A stretch of DNA of 53,402 bases, taken from assembly GCA_015272515.1 (NCBI GenBank), contig JACYLN010000032.1, positions 1-53,402 of the forward strand, given 5' to 3'. Shown piece by piece: positions 40,893 to 49,736 of this stretch (position 1 is the stretch's first letter; each line of letters opens with the position of its first letter). The notes under the pieces are model-generated. The model ran no database searches, was not told the DNA's origin, and saw only the letters and a list, made by a program, of their open reading frames with translations. The DNA comes from Leptolyngbyaceae cyanobacterium C42_A2020_001. Lineage in GTDB: Bacteria > Cyanobacteriota > Cyanobacteriia > Leptolyngbyales > Leptolyngbyaceae. Both the position numbers and the translations under genes were made by a program.

Positions 40893-43823
40893 ATGCCGGA
40901 GTTTCTCCAACCGTGGTTTTTACTGAGTTTGCTTATCTTCCCCAAGTTGGGGCTGCTCTGGCAATCAGAGGCGGGTAGATGGGTCGTTGTACAAATAGCA
41001 GCGGTGGTTGCGATCGCCCTCCTTTCTGCCAGCCGTCGCTTTGCTAAGCAACCTTCAAATGCCTCACTCCACCGAATTCTAGAAAACTTGCCCATCATGC
41101 TCAATGCATTTGATGCAAAGGGCACCATTATTGTCTGGAACCAGGAATGTGAGCGAGTCACAGGCTACAGCGCGAAGGAAGTGGTTGGCAACCCAGATGC
41201 AATGCGCTTGTTCTATCCCGATGATGCTTACCGGGAGGCAATGATGGCTCAATGGGAGGAAGAGGGCAGCGGGCAATGCAACTGGGAATGGGACCTTACC
41301 TGTAAAAATGGTTCGGTGAAAACGATCGCCTGGTCAAATATTTCAGACGAATATCCAGTTCCTGGCTGGGTACGGTGGGGCGTTGGGATTGATGTCAGCG
41401 ATCGCAAACGCGCTGAAAACGAACAACGAAAAGCACTGACCCTATTTCAACGGTTAATTGAAGAAACTCCCCTCGTCGCCATTCAAGGATTTGATCAGAA
41501 CGGCATCGTGCATTACTGGAACCAAGCCAGTACCACCCTCTACGGTATCTCCAAAACCGATGCCCTGGGCAAACCATTAGAGCAATTATTTCCGACCAAC
41601 AACTGGAGCGCTTTTCACACGCTACTTTCCCAAACCTGCGAACTTGGGAAGGCTACCGAACCTATGGGGTGGACGCTAACAACGCCAACGGGGCAAGATG
41701 TTAACATTTACTCCGTCATGGTGCCAATTACTCAAGACGATCGCCACACCGAAGTGTTTTGCATGGATGTAGACATCACCCAACGCATTTGGGCAGAGCA
41801 AGCCTTACGAGACAGCGAAGAACGCCTGAGATTAACCCTCAATTTCACTCATGTTGGCAGTTGGGACTGGAACATTCAAACAGGCGAAATGACCTGGAAT
41901 GACAATCATTTTCTGTTAATGGGGCTGCTCCCCACTGAATCGTCTGTGGTGCAACGGGAAATCTGGCGCGATCGCATTCATCCCGACGACCAACCAATAG
42001 TAGAACAAGCCTTTGCTCAAGCCCTCAACACCCAGACCGATTACGAAGTGGAGTATCGCATCCTACACCCAAACGGCACCCTTCACTGGGTGTTAGACCG
42101 GGGGCATCCCCTATACAACGAACAAGGCGAACCAGTGCGAATGTTGGGCATTTTGCTGGACATTAGCGATCGCAAACACGCTGAACTCCAAATTCGTCAA
42201 CTAAACGAAGCCCTAGAACAGCAAAACCAAACTCTGGAAGCATTAGTTGAACAACGCACCAGCGAACTCTCAACCCTGATTAACAACCTGCCAGAATACA
42301 TTTTTGTGGTTGAGCGAGACACAATGCGGATCCCCTTCTGCAACGACTTACTAGCAAAATCAGCAGGCTTCAGCAGTCGCACCGACGTTCAAGGAAAAAC
42401 CATTTTTGAATGCTTCTCACCAGCAGATGCTGCATACTTCGCCGAACAAAATCGTCAAGTGTTTGACTCCGGAGAAATTTTCCACACTCAAGAAAAACTT
42501 GAACTCCCCAGCGGCACCCTATATCTCGACACTTACAAAATTCCTCTCAAACGGCACAATGGCGAAACCTACGCCCTCATTGGAACCTCTCGCGATTTCA
42601 CGGAACTTGCCCTCGCTCGCCAAGAGTTAATGCAGCAATCAGAAGAATTGCGGCAAACAAACCAGCAACTTCAAACCGAAGTCTGGGAACGGCAGCGGGC
42701 AGAAACGGCTCTCAGACAAAGCGAAGAACTCCTGCGCCAAATCTTTGACAACGCACCCCTCGGAATTGCCCTAGCCAAAATTTCCACTTATCAATTTGTG
42801 ATGGTCAACAATGCCTTCTGCGAGATGCTAGGCTACACCCCAACCGAGTTGATGGAAAACAGTTGCCCCACCATTAGCCACCCAGATGATGCCGAGCTTG
42901 AAAAACCTTCTGCCGAAAAAATGCTCCAGGGAGAGATTCCTGGCTATCAACTAGTGAAGCGATACATTCGTAAAGACAACCACATTATCTGGGGCAACCT
43001 GACTACACGAACCATCCGCAGCGAAACTGGTGAGGTACTTTACGCGCTTGGCATGGTGGACGACATCACCCAGCGGAAACACGCGCAAGACGCATTGGCA
43101 AAAAGAACCACAGAGTTAGAAGCCATCAACCGTGAACTGGAATCGTTTTCTTACTCGGTTTCTCACGACTTGCGTGCGCCCCTGCGCCACATTGGGGGCT
43201 TCGTCGCCGCTCTTTCCAATTATCTTCAGCAAACAGGTGCAACCAGCGACCCGAAAGTTGCTCATTACTTGCAGGTGATTGGCGACAGCAGCAAACGCAT
43301 GGGCTTGCTGATTGATGGCTTGTTGACCCTATCGCGCGTGGGACGACGACAAATAGAACACCATCCGGTGAATTTGCTCCCTCTGATTAAACAAGCGATT
43401 TGGCTTGTTAAAAGTGCTCAAACCTCAGATGAAGCCACTCAGTTTGTGATTGGTAATTTGCCTGTTGTTCGGGGAGACGCAACGCTATTGCAACAGGTCT
43501 TTAGCAATCTGATCGACAATGCCGTGAAATTTAGCCGACTGCGTAGACCGGCTCGGGTTGAAGTGGGAACTCTGCCAGACGGCACGATTTATGTACGAGA
43601 CAATGGTGTTGGATTCGATATGGAGTATGCCGATCAACTGTTTGGCGCGTTCCAACGGTTGCATTCGAATGCTGAGTATGAGGGAACGGGGATTGGTTTA
43701 GCGATCGTCCAGCGCATCATCCATCGCCACGGAGGCAGAATTTGGGCGGAAAGTAAACTTGAACAAGGCTCCTGTTTTTATTTGAGGCTTGAAATCGATG
43801 GGCAGGAGGAATGCTTTGAATAG
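40893..43823 (+). CDS. Multi-PAS sensor histidine kinase
   Basis: A 976-aa kinase. Two N-terminal hydrophobic segments (about 7-23 and 30-48) anchor it. Five PAS/PAC units follow (roughly 55-175, 185-300, 305-430, 455-575 and 605-735), each with DITQR or DISDRK-like junctions, the third a PAS_3 type with WNDNHFLLMGLLPTESS. The HisKA box is SYSVSHDLRAPLRHIGGF, with phospho-acceptor His near residue 757, and the HATPase domain shows the N box (QVFSNLIDNAVKFS), GVGFDMEYADQLF and GTGIGLAIVQRI. The SHDLRAPL form is the phytochrome-like kinase type that often pairs with Rcp1-like regulators, as the next gene does. It overlaps that gene by 8 nt. Confidence 0.93.
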   Translation: MPEFLQPWFLLSLLIFPKLGLLWQSEAGRWVVVQIAAVVAIALLSASRRFAKQPSNASLHRILENLPIMLNAFDAKGTIIVWNQECERVTGYSAKEVVGNPDAMRLFYPDDAYREAMMAQWEEEGSGQCNWEWDLTCKNGSVKTIAWSNISDEYPVPGWVRWGVGIDVSDRKRAENEQRKALTLFQRLIEETPLVAIQGFDQNGIVHYWNQASTTLYGISKTDALGKPLEQLFPTNNWSAFHTLLSQTCELGKATEPMGWTLTTPTGQDVNIYSVMVPITQDDRHTEVFCMDVDITQRIWAEQALRDSEERLRLTLNFTHVGSWDWNIQTGEMTWNDNHFLLMGLLPTESSVVQREIWRDRIHPDDQPIVEQAFAQALNTQTDYEVEYRILHPNGTLHWVLDRGHPLYNEQGEPVRMLGILLDISDRKHAELQIRQLNEALEQQNQTLEALVEQRTSELSTLINNLPEYIFVVERDTMRIPFCNDLLAKSAGFSSRTDVQGKTIFECFSPADAAYFAEQNRQVFDSGEIFHTQEKLELPSGTLYLDTYKIPLKRHNGETYALIGTSRDFTELALARQELMQQSEELRQTNQQLQTEVWERQRAETALRQSEELLRQIFDNAPLGIALAKISTYQFVMVNNAFCEMLGYTPTELMENSCPTISHPDDAELEKPSAEKMLQGEIPGYQLVKRYIRKDNHIIWGNLTTRTIRSETGEVLYALGMVDDITQRKHAQDALAKRTTELEAINRELESFSYSVSHDLRAPLRHIGGFVAALSNYLQQTGATSDPKVAHYLQVIGDSSKRMGLLIDGLLTLSRVGRRQIEHHPVNLLPLIKQAIWLVKSAQTSDEATQFVIGNLPVVRGDATLLQQVFSNLIDNAVKFSRLRRPARVEVGTLPDGTIYVRDNGVGFDMEYADQLFGAFQRLHSNAEYEGTGIGLAIVQRIIHRHGGRIWAESKLEQGSCFYLRLEIDGQEECFE

Positions 43824-44259
43824 TGTAATAGGACGACTCCTGCTAGTTGAGGATGATCCCCATGATGTAGAGCTTGTTCGTATGGCACTAGAACCTTCTA
43901 ACCTGAACTACTCAATGGATGTGGTGTTCGATGGAGAGCAGGCACTGCAATATTTGTTTGGAACAGGAGACTTTCGGGTAGAGCAACCGCTCCCTCAATT
44001 AGTGCTGCTTGATTTGAAGTTGCCCAAAGTTAACGGAATTCAGGTTTTGCAGGCAATACGAACCAATCCACGAACCCGTAGGCTGGTGGTGGTGGTGATG
44101 ACATCCTCGCAGGAGGACTCTGACTTAAACACCTGTTACGATCTGGGAATTAATAGCTACATCGTCAAGCCGTTAGATTTTCAACAGTTTCTTGAGGTTT
44201 CGCAAACAGTCGGGTCTTATTGGATGACGCTGAACAAACCGCCCCTAGCGGTTTCCTAA
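43816..44259 (+). CDS. Rcp1-like single-domain response regulator
   Basis: A 147-aa receiver-only protein. It has LLLVEDDPHDVELVRMAL, the phospho-acceptor in LVLLDLKLPKVNGIQVL, VVVMTSSQEDSD and the lysine in YIVKPLDF. The longer loop before the phospho-acceptor strand (GTGDFRVEQPLPQ) is typical of the Rcp1 class, partners of phytochrome-type kinases. A TTG at 43816 has AGGAGG 5 nt upstream and begins MNSVIGRLLLVED, so it is preferred over upstream ATG 43798 or TTG 43789. It overlaps the kinase end by 8 nt, so the two are translationally coupled. Confidence 0.92.
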   Translation: MNSVIGRLLLVEDDPHDVELVRMALEPSNLNYSMDVVFDGEQALQYLFGTGDFRVEQPLPQLVLLDLKLPKVNGIQVLQAIRTNPRTRRLVVVVMTSSQEDSDLNTCYDLGINSYIVKPLDFQQFLEVSQTVGSYWMTLNKPPLAVS

Positions 44260-44264
44260 CCATC

Positions 44265-45995
44265 ATGTCAAGTTATTTACGGATAGAACCTGTGCCGGAG
44301 TTTGATGCTTCGTTGCCTCTTCGTCTTTTGATTGTGGAGGATGCACCAGAAGATGCTGAGTTAATTGTTCTGGCGCTGGAAGCGGCGGATGTTCGTTTTA
44401 CGTACCAGATTGTTGAGAATTTGACACGTTTACGGACTTTGTTTAGTGAGCAAGTATGGGATGCTGTGCTGTCTGATTTTCGGCTGACGGGCGCTTCTGC
44501 GTACCAGGTTTTAGAAGCCTTACAGCAAACTAATTTAGAAATCCCGCTAATTTTAGTGACTGGAACTTTGGGGGAGGAAGCGGCGGTTGAATGCATTAAA
44601 GCAGGGATTACAGATTATGTGCTGAAGGATCGGTTGTTTCGGCTGCCGATGGTGTTGCAGCGATCGCTCCAGGAGTTTAAGCTACGTCGCCAACAACGAG
44701 CCGCAATGCTGCAAATTCAACAGCAGGCGCAGCGAGAGCATTTACTCAATCAGATTGGGCGGGCGCTGAATAGCAGTCTTGACCCGGACTATATTTTGCA
44801 GGAAATCGTAAAAATTACTGGGGAGTGCTTTGGGGTTGAGCGGGTGTTTATCTTTGCGGTGCAAGAGGAGCAGGTTCGGATCAGCCATGAATGGCGCGCG
44901 AATGCGGAAGTTGTTTCAATGCTGAATTATCAAGGTCATGTCTCCGATTGGTTGGGATTGGGAAATCCTGGAACAGGAAAGTATTTCATGGAACCTGTTC
45001 ATTTGCCCAGTCAGCAATCAACTGAGCTGAACGAGGCTCAACAGGAATGTATGAGGAAAACGCGGCGACAATCGCTTTTAAGCGTCCCCATTTTTATCCG
45101 AGATCAGTTTTTTGGCGGCATTGAACTTCATACAACTTTTGTTCGGCGAGAGTTTGCGGACGATGAAATTAATTTGTTGCGTCGCATTGCTGACCAAAGC
45201 GCGATCGCGCTCTATAACGCTCAAAGCTATGAACGGCTAGAAGAATTAGTGCAAGAACGGACGCAGGAACTCGAAGCCGAGAAATTGAGATCGGACGCTG
45301 CTAGCCGAGCCAAGACTGATTTCTTAGCCAACATGAGCCACGAGCTACGCACTCCGCTTACCAGTATTTTGGGCTTCTCTAGCGTTTTGTTAAAACAGGT
45401 CTTTGGTTCGCTAACTCAGAAACAGGAGCAATATCTAACAGGCATTCATACCAGCGGTGAGCATCTGCTTGAGTTGATCAACGATTTACTCGACCTTTCT
45501 AAAATCGAAGCCGGGCGGGAAGATTTGCTACTGGAGCCTAATAATGTTCAGGAAATTTGCCAAGCGTGTTTAGAGTACGTTCGAGAACAGGCAACCGCTA
45601 AAGAGTTGAGTCTTAACTGTGCGATCGCCCCAGACGTGCAAACCTGCATTGCCGATCGACGACGTTTGAAGCAAATCCTAGTAAACCTTCTATCAAACGC
45701 CGTCAAATTTACTGACGCTGGCTCCGTCTCATTAAACGTTCATCGAGTCCAAAACCAGCTTCAATTCGCCGTTGAAGACACTGGAATTGGCATTGCGCCT
45801 GTTGATATGGAACAGCTATTTCAACCGTTCCACCAAGTCCACAGCGGCTTAGACCGAAAATATCAAGGCACAGGACTCGGTCTTGCCCTTGCTCGCAAAC
45901 TTGCCCAACTCCACGGCGGCACCATTACCGTCGCGTCAGAACTGGGGCGTGGCAGTTGCTTTACTCTTAACCTGCCAGCCCAGCAAGAAAGCTAG
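44265..45995 (+). CDS. Receiver-GAF-histidine kinase hybrid
   Basis: A 576-aa soluble signalling protein with an N-terminal receiver domain (LRLLIVEDAPEDAELI; phospho-Asp in VLSDFRLTG; LVTGTLGEEAAVECIKAG), a GAF domain (~150-330, INQIG through ADQSAIALYNAQ) and a HisKA/HATPase kinase (FLANMSHELRTPLTSILGF; QILVNLLSNAVKFT; GTGLGLALARKL). The kinase is of the NMSHELRTPL type, unlike the upstream kinase. No conserved bilin-binding Cys is obvious in the GAF domain. It starts 5 nt after the Rcp1-like gene; the TTG at 44220 would overlap that gene and is less likely. Output is probably phosphotransfer within this three-gene pathway (inference). Confidence 0.92.
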   Translation: MSSYLRIEPVPEFDASLPLRLLIVEDAPEDAELIVLALEAADVRFTYQIVENLTRLRTLFSEQVWDAVLSDFRLTGASAYQVLEALQQTNLEIPLILVTGTLGEEAAVECIKAGITDYVLKDRLFRLPMVLQRSLQEFKLRRQQRAAMLQIQQQAQREHLLNQIGRALNSSLDPDYILQEIVKITGECFGVERVFIFAVQEEQVRISHEWRANAEVVSMLNYQGHVSDWLGLGNPGTGKYFMEPVHLPSQQSTELNEAQQECMRKTRRQSLLSVPIFIRDQFFGGIELHTTFVRREFADDEINLLRRIADQSAIALYNAQSYERLEELVQERTQELEAEKLRSDAASRAKTDFLANMSHELRTPLTSILGFSSVLLKQVFGSLTQKQEQYLTGIHTSGEHLLELINDLLDLSKIEAGREDLLLEPNNVQEICQACLEYVREQATAKELSLNCAIAPDVQTCIADRRRLKQILVNLLSNAVKFTDAGSVSLNVHRVQNQLQFAVEDTGIGIAPVDMEQLFQPFHQVHSGLDRKYQGTGLGLALARKLAQLHGGTITVASELGRGSCFTLNLPAQQES

Positions 45996-46027
45996 TGGGG
46001 CAAATTATCCCTTACAGCCAGAAGTGG

Positions 46028-46747
46028 TTACTCAACATCAGGCTTAGCACCATTGGGTGCTTCAAACTTATAACCCACGCCTCGAACGGTTTGGATCAGG
46101 GCTGGTTGACTCGTGTCTATCTCAATTTTTTTGCGGATTTGACCAATGTGGACATCAACAACCCGTTGGTCACCCACATATTCGTAGTCCCATACTTCCT
46201 GGATTAACTCAGCACGTCGCCAAACTCGCCCTGGATTTTTTGCCAAGAAATACAGCAAATCAAACTCTAAGGCAGTTAGCGGCACCAAATCACCATCGAG
46301 CTTTACCTCACGGCGCACGGGATCAATCACCAATTTCTCAAAGGTGAGGCATTGCTGTTCGCCAGTAGTTACGGTCCGTTGGCGCTTCAAAATTGCTCCA
46401 ACTCTCACCCCTAATTCGCCTAGACTGAAGGGTTTTGTAATGTAGTCATCAGCTCCTTGAGTAAAGCCGCGAATCTTGTCTGCTTCATCGGTGCGGCTTG
46501 TGAGCATGAGGACAAAGACTCCCGTGCGGCTTTGCATCTGTTGACAAAGATTGTAGCCGTTGGCATCGGGCAGGTTTACGTCCAGAATTACGAGATCTGG
46601 ATTAAATGACTCAAAAACCGCCATTGCGCTTTTTCCATCTTCGGCAGCTTCCATTTGGTAGCTCTGGCGAGCGAGAAAGCGAGAAATCAAATTTCTAATT
46701 GCGGGATCGTCATCTACTACGAGAATCTTGGCAGGAGCCATATCCAT
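46028..46747 (-). CDS. OmpR-family response regulator
   Basis: A 240-aa two-domain regulator: a receiver (KILVVDDDPAIRNLI, phospho-Asp in VILDVNLPDANGY, LTSRTDEADKIRGFTQGADDYITKPFSLGEL) and a winged-helix DNA-binding domain (LTALEFDLLYFLAKNPGRVWRRAELIQEVWDYEYVGDQRVVDVHIGQIRKKIE ... TVRGVGYKFE). It resembles the cyanobacterial RpaA/RpaB/NblR group, but I cannot choose among them. The start MDMAPAK at 46747 has AAGG 6 nt upstream; the next ATG (46741) is also possible. It converges on the REC-GAF kinase gene and may be a target of the neighbouring kinases, although no partner is proven. Confidence 0.9.
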   Translation of the reverse strand: MDMAPAKILVVDDDPAIRNLISRFLARQSYQMEAAEDGKSAMAVFESFNPDLVILDVNLPDANGYNLCQQMQSRTGVFVLMLTSRTDEADKIRGFTQGADDYITKPFSLGELGVRVGAILKRQRTVTTGEQQCLTFEKLVIDPVRREVKLDGDLVPLTALEFDLLYFLAKNPGRVWRRAELIQEVWDYEYVGDQRVVDVHIGQIRKKIEIDTSQPALIQTVRGVGYKFEAPNGAKPDVE

Positions 46748-47125
46748 AACCTTGCATTGATGAGGGCGAATAGAGTTCAGGGTTTGGGAGAATTCGGTAG
46801 GCAACCCACCCACCTCCAAAAATGAATTTACAATTGCGTAACCAATATTCTAGTCAATCCAAAATTGCCGTTTGGATTATGAAGATGGCTCAAACTCCGT
46901 TGATACCAGAGTTACAGCCGTTAGAAGTTGCATCCTAGTCACCCTGATTTTTGAAAAGATGATGATATATCAGCATTAGTATGCCCCACCTGTAGATAAG
47001 GTGCTCTAAGAAATCCTACTTTTCCGGGAAAAAACAAAATTATTAGACAAAGATAAATGCAAATTTGTAACTACCAGTTTTTTCAGATAGGCTCTAAGTA
47101 GCTTGGAGAGATGCTGGAGAAGAGT
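46748..47125. other. AT-rich intergenic region between divergent genes
   Basis: This stretch separates the OmpR-type regulator (minus) and the CPP1-like gene (plus). No gene is credible. The part from 46950 to 47090 is very AT-rich (aaaacaaaattattag near 47033-47048) and probably holds the promoter of the plus-strand gene. I see no clear inverted repeat or terminator. Confidence 0.5.
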
Positions 47126-47740
47126 ATGAGCGAGGAAAACCCGTACGATCAACTTGGGGTTACGGAAGGATCTAGTTTTGATGAGATTCAGTCTGCTCGA
47201 AACCGGTTGTGTGCTGAGTTTAAGGGGGATGCCGAGCAACTGAAGAAAATTGAAGCGGCATATGATGCGGTATTGATGGATCGCCTCAAGATGCGGCAGG
47301 AAGGGCGAATTAAGGTGCCAGACGGAATTCGGTTTGCAGAGCGGCAGGCAGAAGTTCCCTCCAACCCTCCTAAGGCGATGGTGAAACCACGTCCTGCATG
47401 GTTAGATGGGTTGATTGATACACCCTCGTCAGCCGATATTTGGATGTCGGCTGGTGTGATGACGGCACTGGGAGCGATCGCAGTTTTGGCACCTTCAGCC
47501 GTTCAACTAACGCTGATTCTGGGGGTCGGCTCTGCGTTTTATTTCCTTTACCGAAAAGAGCAGAAACTAGGGCGCACGGTGTTGCTCAGCTTCACAGGGT
47601 TGCTACTGGGTCTATTAGCGGGCGGGGTATTATACGGATTAATCAGTTCTCAGTTTCCATCGTTAGCCATTAGAACCGATGTCTTTGCAAGTGCCTTCGC
47701 CTTTTTTATCTTGTGGCTAATTAGTAGTTTTTTGCGTTGA
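47126..47740 (+). CDS. CPP1-like (DUF3353) membrane protein with J-like domain
   Basis: A 204-aa protein with an N-terminal J-domain-like segment (MSEENPYDQLGVTEGSSFDEIQSARNRL ... YDAVLMDRLKMRQEGRIKVPDGIRFAE, to ~75) and C-terminal transmembrane helices (MSAGVMTALGAIAVLAP, LTLILGVGSAFYFLYRK, LLSFTGLLLGLLAGGVLYG, VFASAFAFFILWLIS). This layout is that of plant CPP1 (chaperone-like protein of protochlorophyllide oxidoreductase) and its cyanobacterial relatives. The HPD motif of true J domains is absent. The ATG at 47126 with GGAG at about -10 is preferred over 47111. Confidence 0.8.
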   Translation: MSEENPYDQLGVTEGSSFDEIQSARNRLCAEFKGDAEQLKKIEAAYDAVLMDRLKMRQEGRIKVPDGIRFAERQAEVPSNPPKAMVKPRPAWLDGLIDTPSSADIWMSAGVMTALGAIAVLAPSAVQLTLILGVGSAFYFLYRKEQKLGRTVLLSFTGLLLGLLAGGVLYGLISSQFPSLAIRTDVFASAFAFFILWLISSFLR

Positions 47741-47902
47741 TTCCAGTTGGTTCCAAGAGATTTCTGCTTTACATTCCTTCACTTTATTTCCTATCATACT
47801 GACGACGTTGGAAACGAACGTTGATCTGGCTAATATTGCTAGGGTCAGGGGTTTGCAGTTGAGCGCAGTCCGTACCAGGGTAAAAGGAGAGCAGGGTAAG
47901 TG

Positions 47903-48736
47903 ATGAAGGGGTTGGACGCAATTCAAGTTGAGCAACTAAGGCAGATTGCAGACTATCTTCGCCGCGTTCGCGAACAGCAGTCTGTTGCATTAGATCGGGT
48001 AGCGCAGGAAACGTTCATTCCACTTAGGCTTCTGCAAGCGTTGGAATCTTCTGAAATTGAGCGCCTACCTGAGCCTGTATATGTAAAAGGGTTTATCCGT
48101 CGCTACGGAGATGCTTTGGGGCTAGATGGTTCTGAACTTGCTGATGCTTTTGAAATTAACCCTGCTCCAACTCCTCAACCTGCGGTGATCGCAGAACCCC
48201 CAAATGATGCTCCTCTTCCACGAGAATCTCAACGGCAGCAGGTTCAAGCGCGTGATGACTTTGGTGAACGCTCTAAACGCCCCTTCGTTACCTATGTTGT
48301 ATCAGGTGTGCTGGCGGCTGGAGTGCTCGGCGCGATCGCGCTGGGTCTCACCAATATGCTGAAACCTGCTACAAATACGGCTACCAATTCCTCATCCAGC
48401 ACCACACCTGCCACCCAATCTACCGCACCCCCCACCCCAGAAGCGATCGCCCCTCAGCCCACCGTTTCATCCTCACCCCTTCCAGACCCCAGTCCCCCCA
48501 TCCAGGTTGACATCAACCTTACTGACCGCTCCTGGATGCAAGTGGTGGCAGACGGAAAGGTGCAGTTTGAGGGCATCTTAACCAAAGGAGAACAGCGCAC
48601 TTGGAAGGCCAAAAACAACTTGTCCATCCGAGCAGGCAACGCGGGTGCAGTAGTAGTCTCCCACAACCAGGGTGAAGCCAAACCCCTGGGTAAACTGGGA
48701 GACGTTGTAGATGCGAACTTTTCTAACAAGCAGTAA
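47903..48736 (+). CDS. RodZ-like protein (HTH domain, membrane helix, DUF4115)
   Basis: A 277-aa bitopic protein. The N-terminal helix-turn-helix (LRRVREQQSVALDRVAQETFIPLRLLQALESSEIERLPEPVYVKGFIRRYG, ~15-70) is that of RodZ, followed by a linker, a transmembrane helix (TYVVSGVLAAGVLGAIALGL), a Thr/Pro-rich extracytoplasmic linker and a DUF4115 domain (VDINLTDRSWMQVVADGKVQFEGILTKGEQRTWKAK, LSIRAGNAGAV). RodZ links MreB to the cell-wall elongation complex in other bacteria. The start ATG 47903 follows GGAGAGCAGGG. It is on the same strand as ftsX downstream (94-nt gap). Confidence 0.85.
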   Translation: MKGLDAIQVEQLRQIADYLRRVREQQSVALDRVAQETFIPLRLLQALESSEIERLPEPVYVKGFIRRYGDALGLDGSELADAFEINPAPTPQPAVIAEPPNDAPLPRESQRQQVQARDDFGERSKRPFVTYVVSGVLAAGVLGAIALGLTNMLKPATNTATNSSSSTTPATQSTAPPTPEAIAPQPTVSSSPLPDPSPPIQVDINLTDRSWMQVVADGKVQFEGILTKGEQRTWKAKNNLSIRAGNAGAVVVSHNQGEAKPLGKLGDVVDANFSNKQ

Positions 48737-48830
48737 ATTTCCCAGGGTTGGAGCTTCTTCTCAAAGATCTTGACGATCGCCGCTTCTCCGTCTAAGGTGA
48801 ACCACGTCTATTTGGATAGAGGAGCAAGGC

Positions 48831-49736
48831 GTGCTACTGAGTTTGACCAAAACCAACTACCTACTACGGGAAACACTGCTGGGACTGCGCCGAGGTGGCT
48901 GGATGAATTGGGCTGCCATCAGTACCGTTGCCGTATTACTGTTCTTATTTGGGATTAGCCTGCAATCTTCCTGGCAGCTTGAGGGCTTGCTCAACCGTTT
49001 TGGTAGCCAGCTTGAGGTCTCTGTGTATCTCGATACTGGCATACAGGCACGTGAGCTAAAACCCCTTGTAGAACGCTTTCCAGATGTGTCTGAGGTGAGT
49101 GTTGTCTCTAAAGAGGAAGCCTGGGCAAATTTGGTGAGTGATCTGGGTTTGTCCGAAATTAGCGGAGCCACGCACCAGCTAGAGGGTAATCCTCTGGTAG
49201 ATGAGTTAAAAGTGAAAGCCAAATCATCTCAGGTGGTACCTGGTTTAGCCGAGAAATTGGCAAAACTTTCCGGTGTGGATGAGGTGCAGTATGTGGATGA
49301 AGCTGTTCAGCGGGTGGCAGAGCTAAATCGTGGCATTCGTTGGGTAAGTTTTGTGATTGTGATGGTATTGACGCTGACGGCGATCGCAGTGATTACCACC
49401 ACCATTCGCCTGATTGTGTTGGCACGACGGCGAGAGATCGAAGTTATGCAGTTAGTTGGCGCTACCACAAGTTGGATTTATCTACCGTTTTTGCTACAAG
49501 GGGTCGTGTTTGGCTTGGCAGGGGCAGCGATCGCCTGGATACTCCTCCTCAGTCTGCAACAATTTTTCCGCCACCTTTTAGCTCAGCAACCTGAATTTGT
49601 TCAGCTCCTTACAAGTGGACTGCAACTCAGCCTCTTGAGGACAATTCTGCTCGCAGGCATTTTGTTAGGGTTTGGTAGCCTCGTTGGAGTGATGGGAAGT
49701 TTATTTGCTGTTCGTAAAATTACCCTTAAATCATGA
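48831..49736 (+). CDS. ftsX: Cell division protein FtsX (ABC-type permease)
   Basis: Membrane partner of the FtsE ATPase, with a role in division and control of wall hydrolases. The 301-aa protein has an N-terminal cytoplasmic part (SLTKTNYLLRETLLGLRRGGWMNWAAIST), a first helix, a large extracytoplasmic domain (~55-165, SQLEVSVYLDTGIQARELKPLVERFPDVSEVSVVSKEEAW) and three C-terminal helices including VSFVIVMVLTLTAIAVITTTIRL and ARRREIEVMQLVGATTSWI, the FtsX hallmark. The start is GTG with GGAG 7 nt upstream. No ftsE is in the window. The next gene overlaps by 4 nt. Confidence 0.93.
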   Translation: MLLSLTKTNYLLRETLLGLRRGGWMNWAAISTVAVLLFLFGISLQSSWQLEGLLNRFGSQLEVSVYLDTGIQARELKPLVERFPDVSEVSVVSKEEAWANLVSDLGLSEISGATHQLEGNPLVDELKVKAKSSQVVPGLAEKLAKLSGVDEVQYVDEAVQRVAELNRGIRWVSFVIVMVLTLTAIAVITTTIRLIVLARRREIEVMQLVGATTSWIYLPFLLQGVVFGLAGAAIAWILLLSLQQFFRHLLAQQPEFVQLLTSGLQLSLLRTILLAGILLGFGSLVGVMGSLFAVRKITLKS

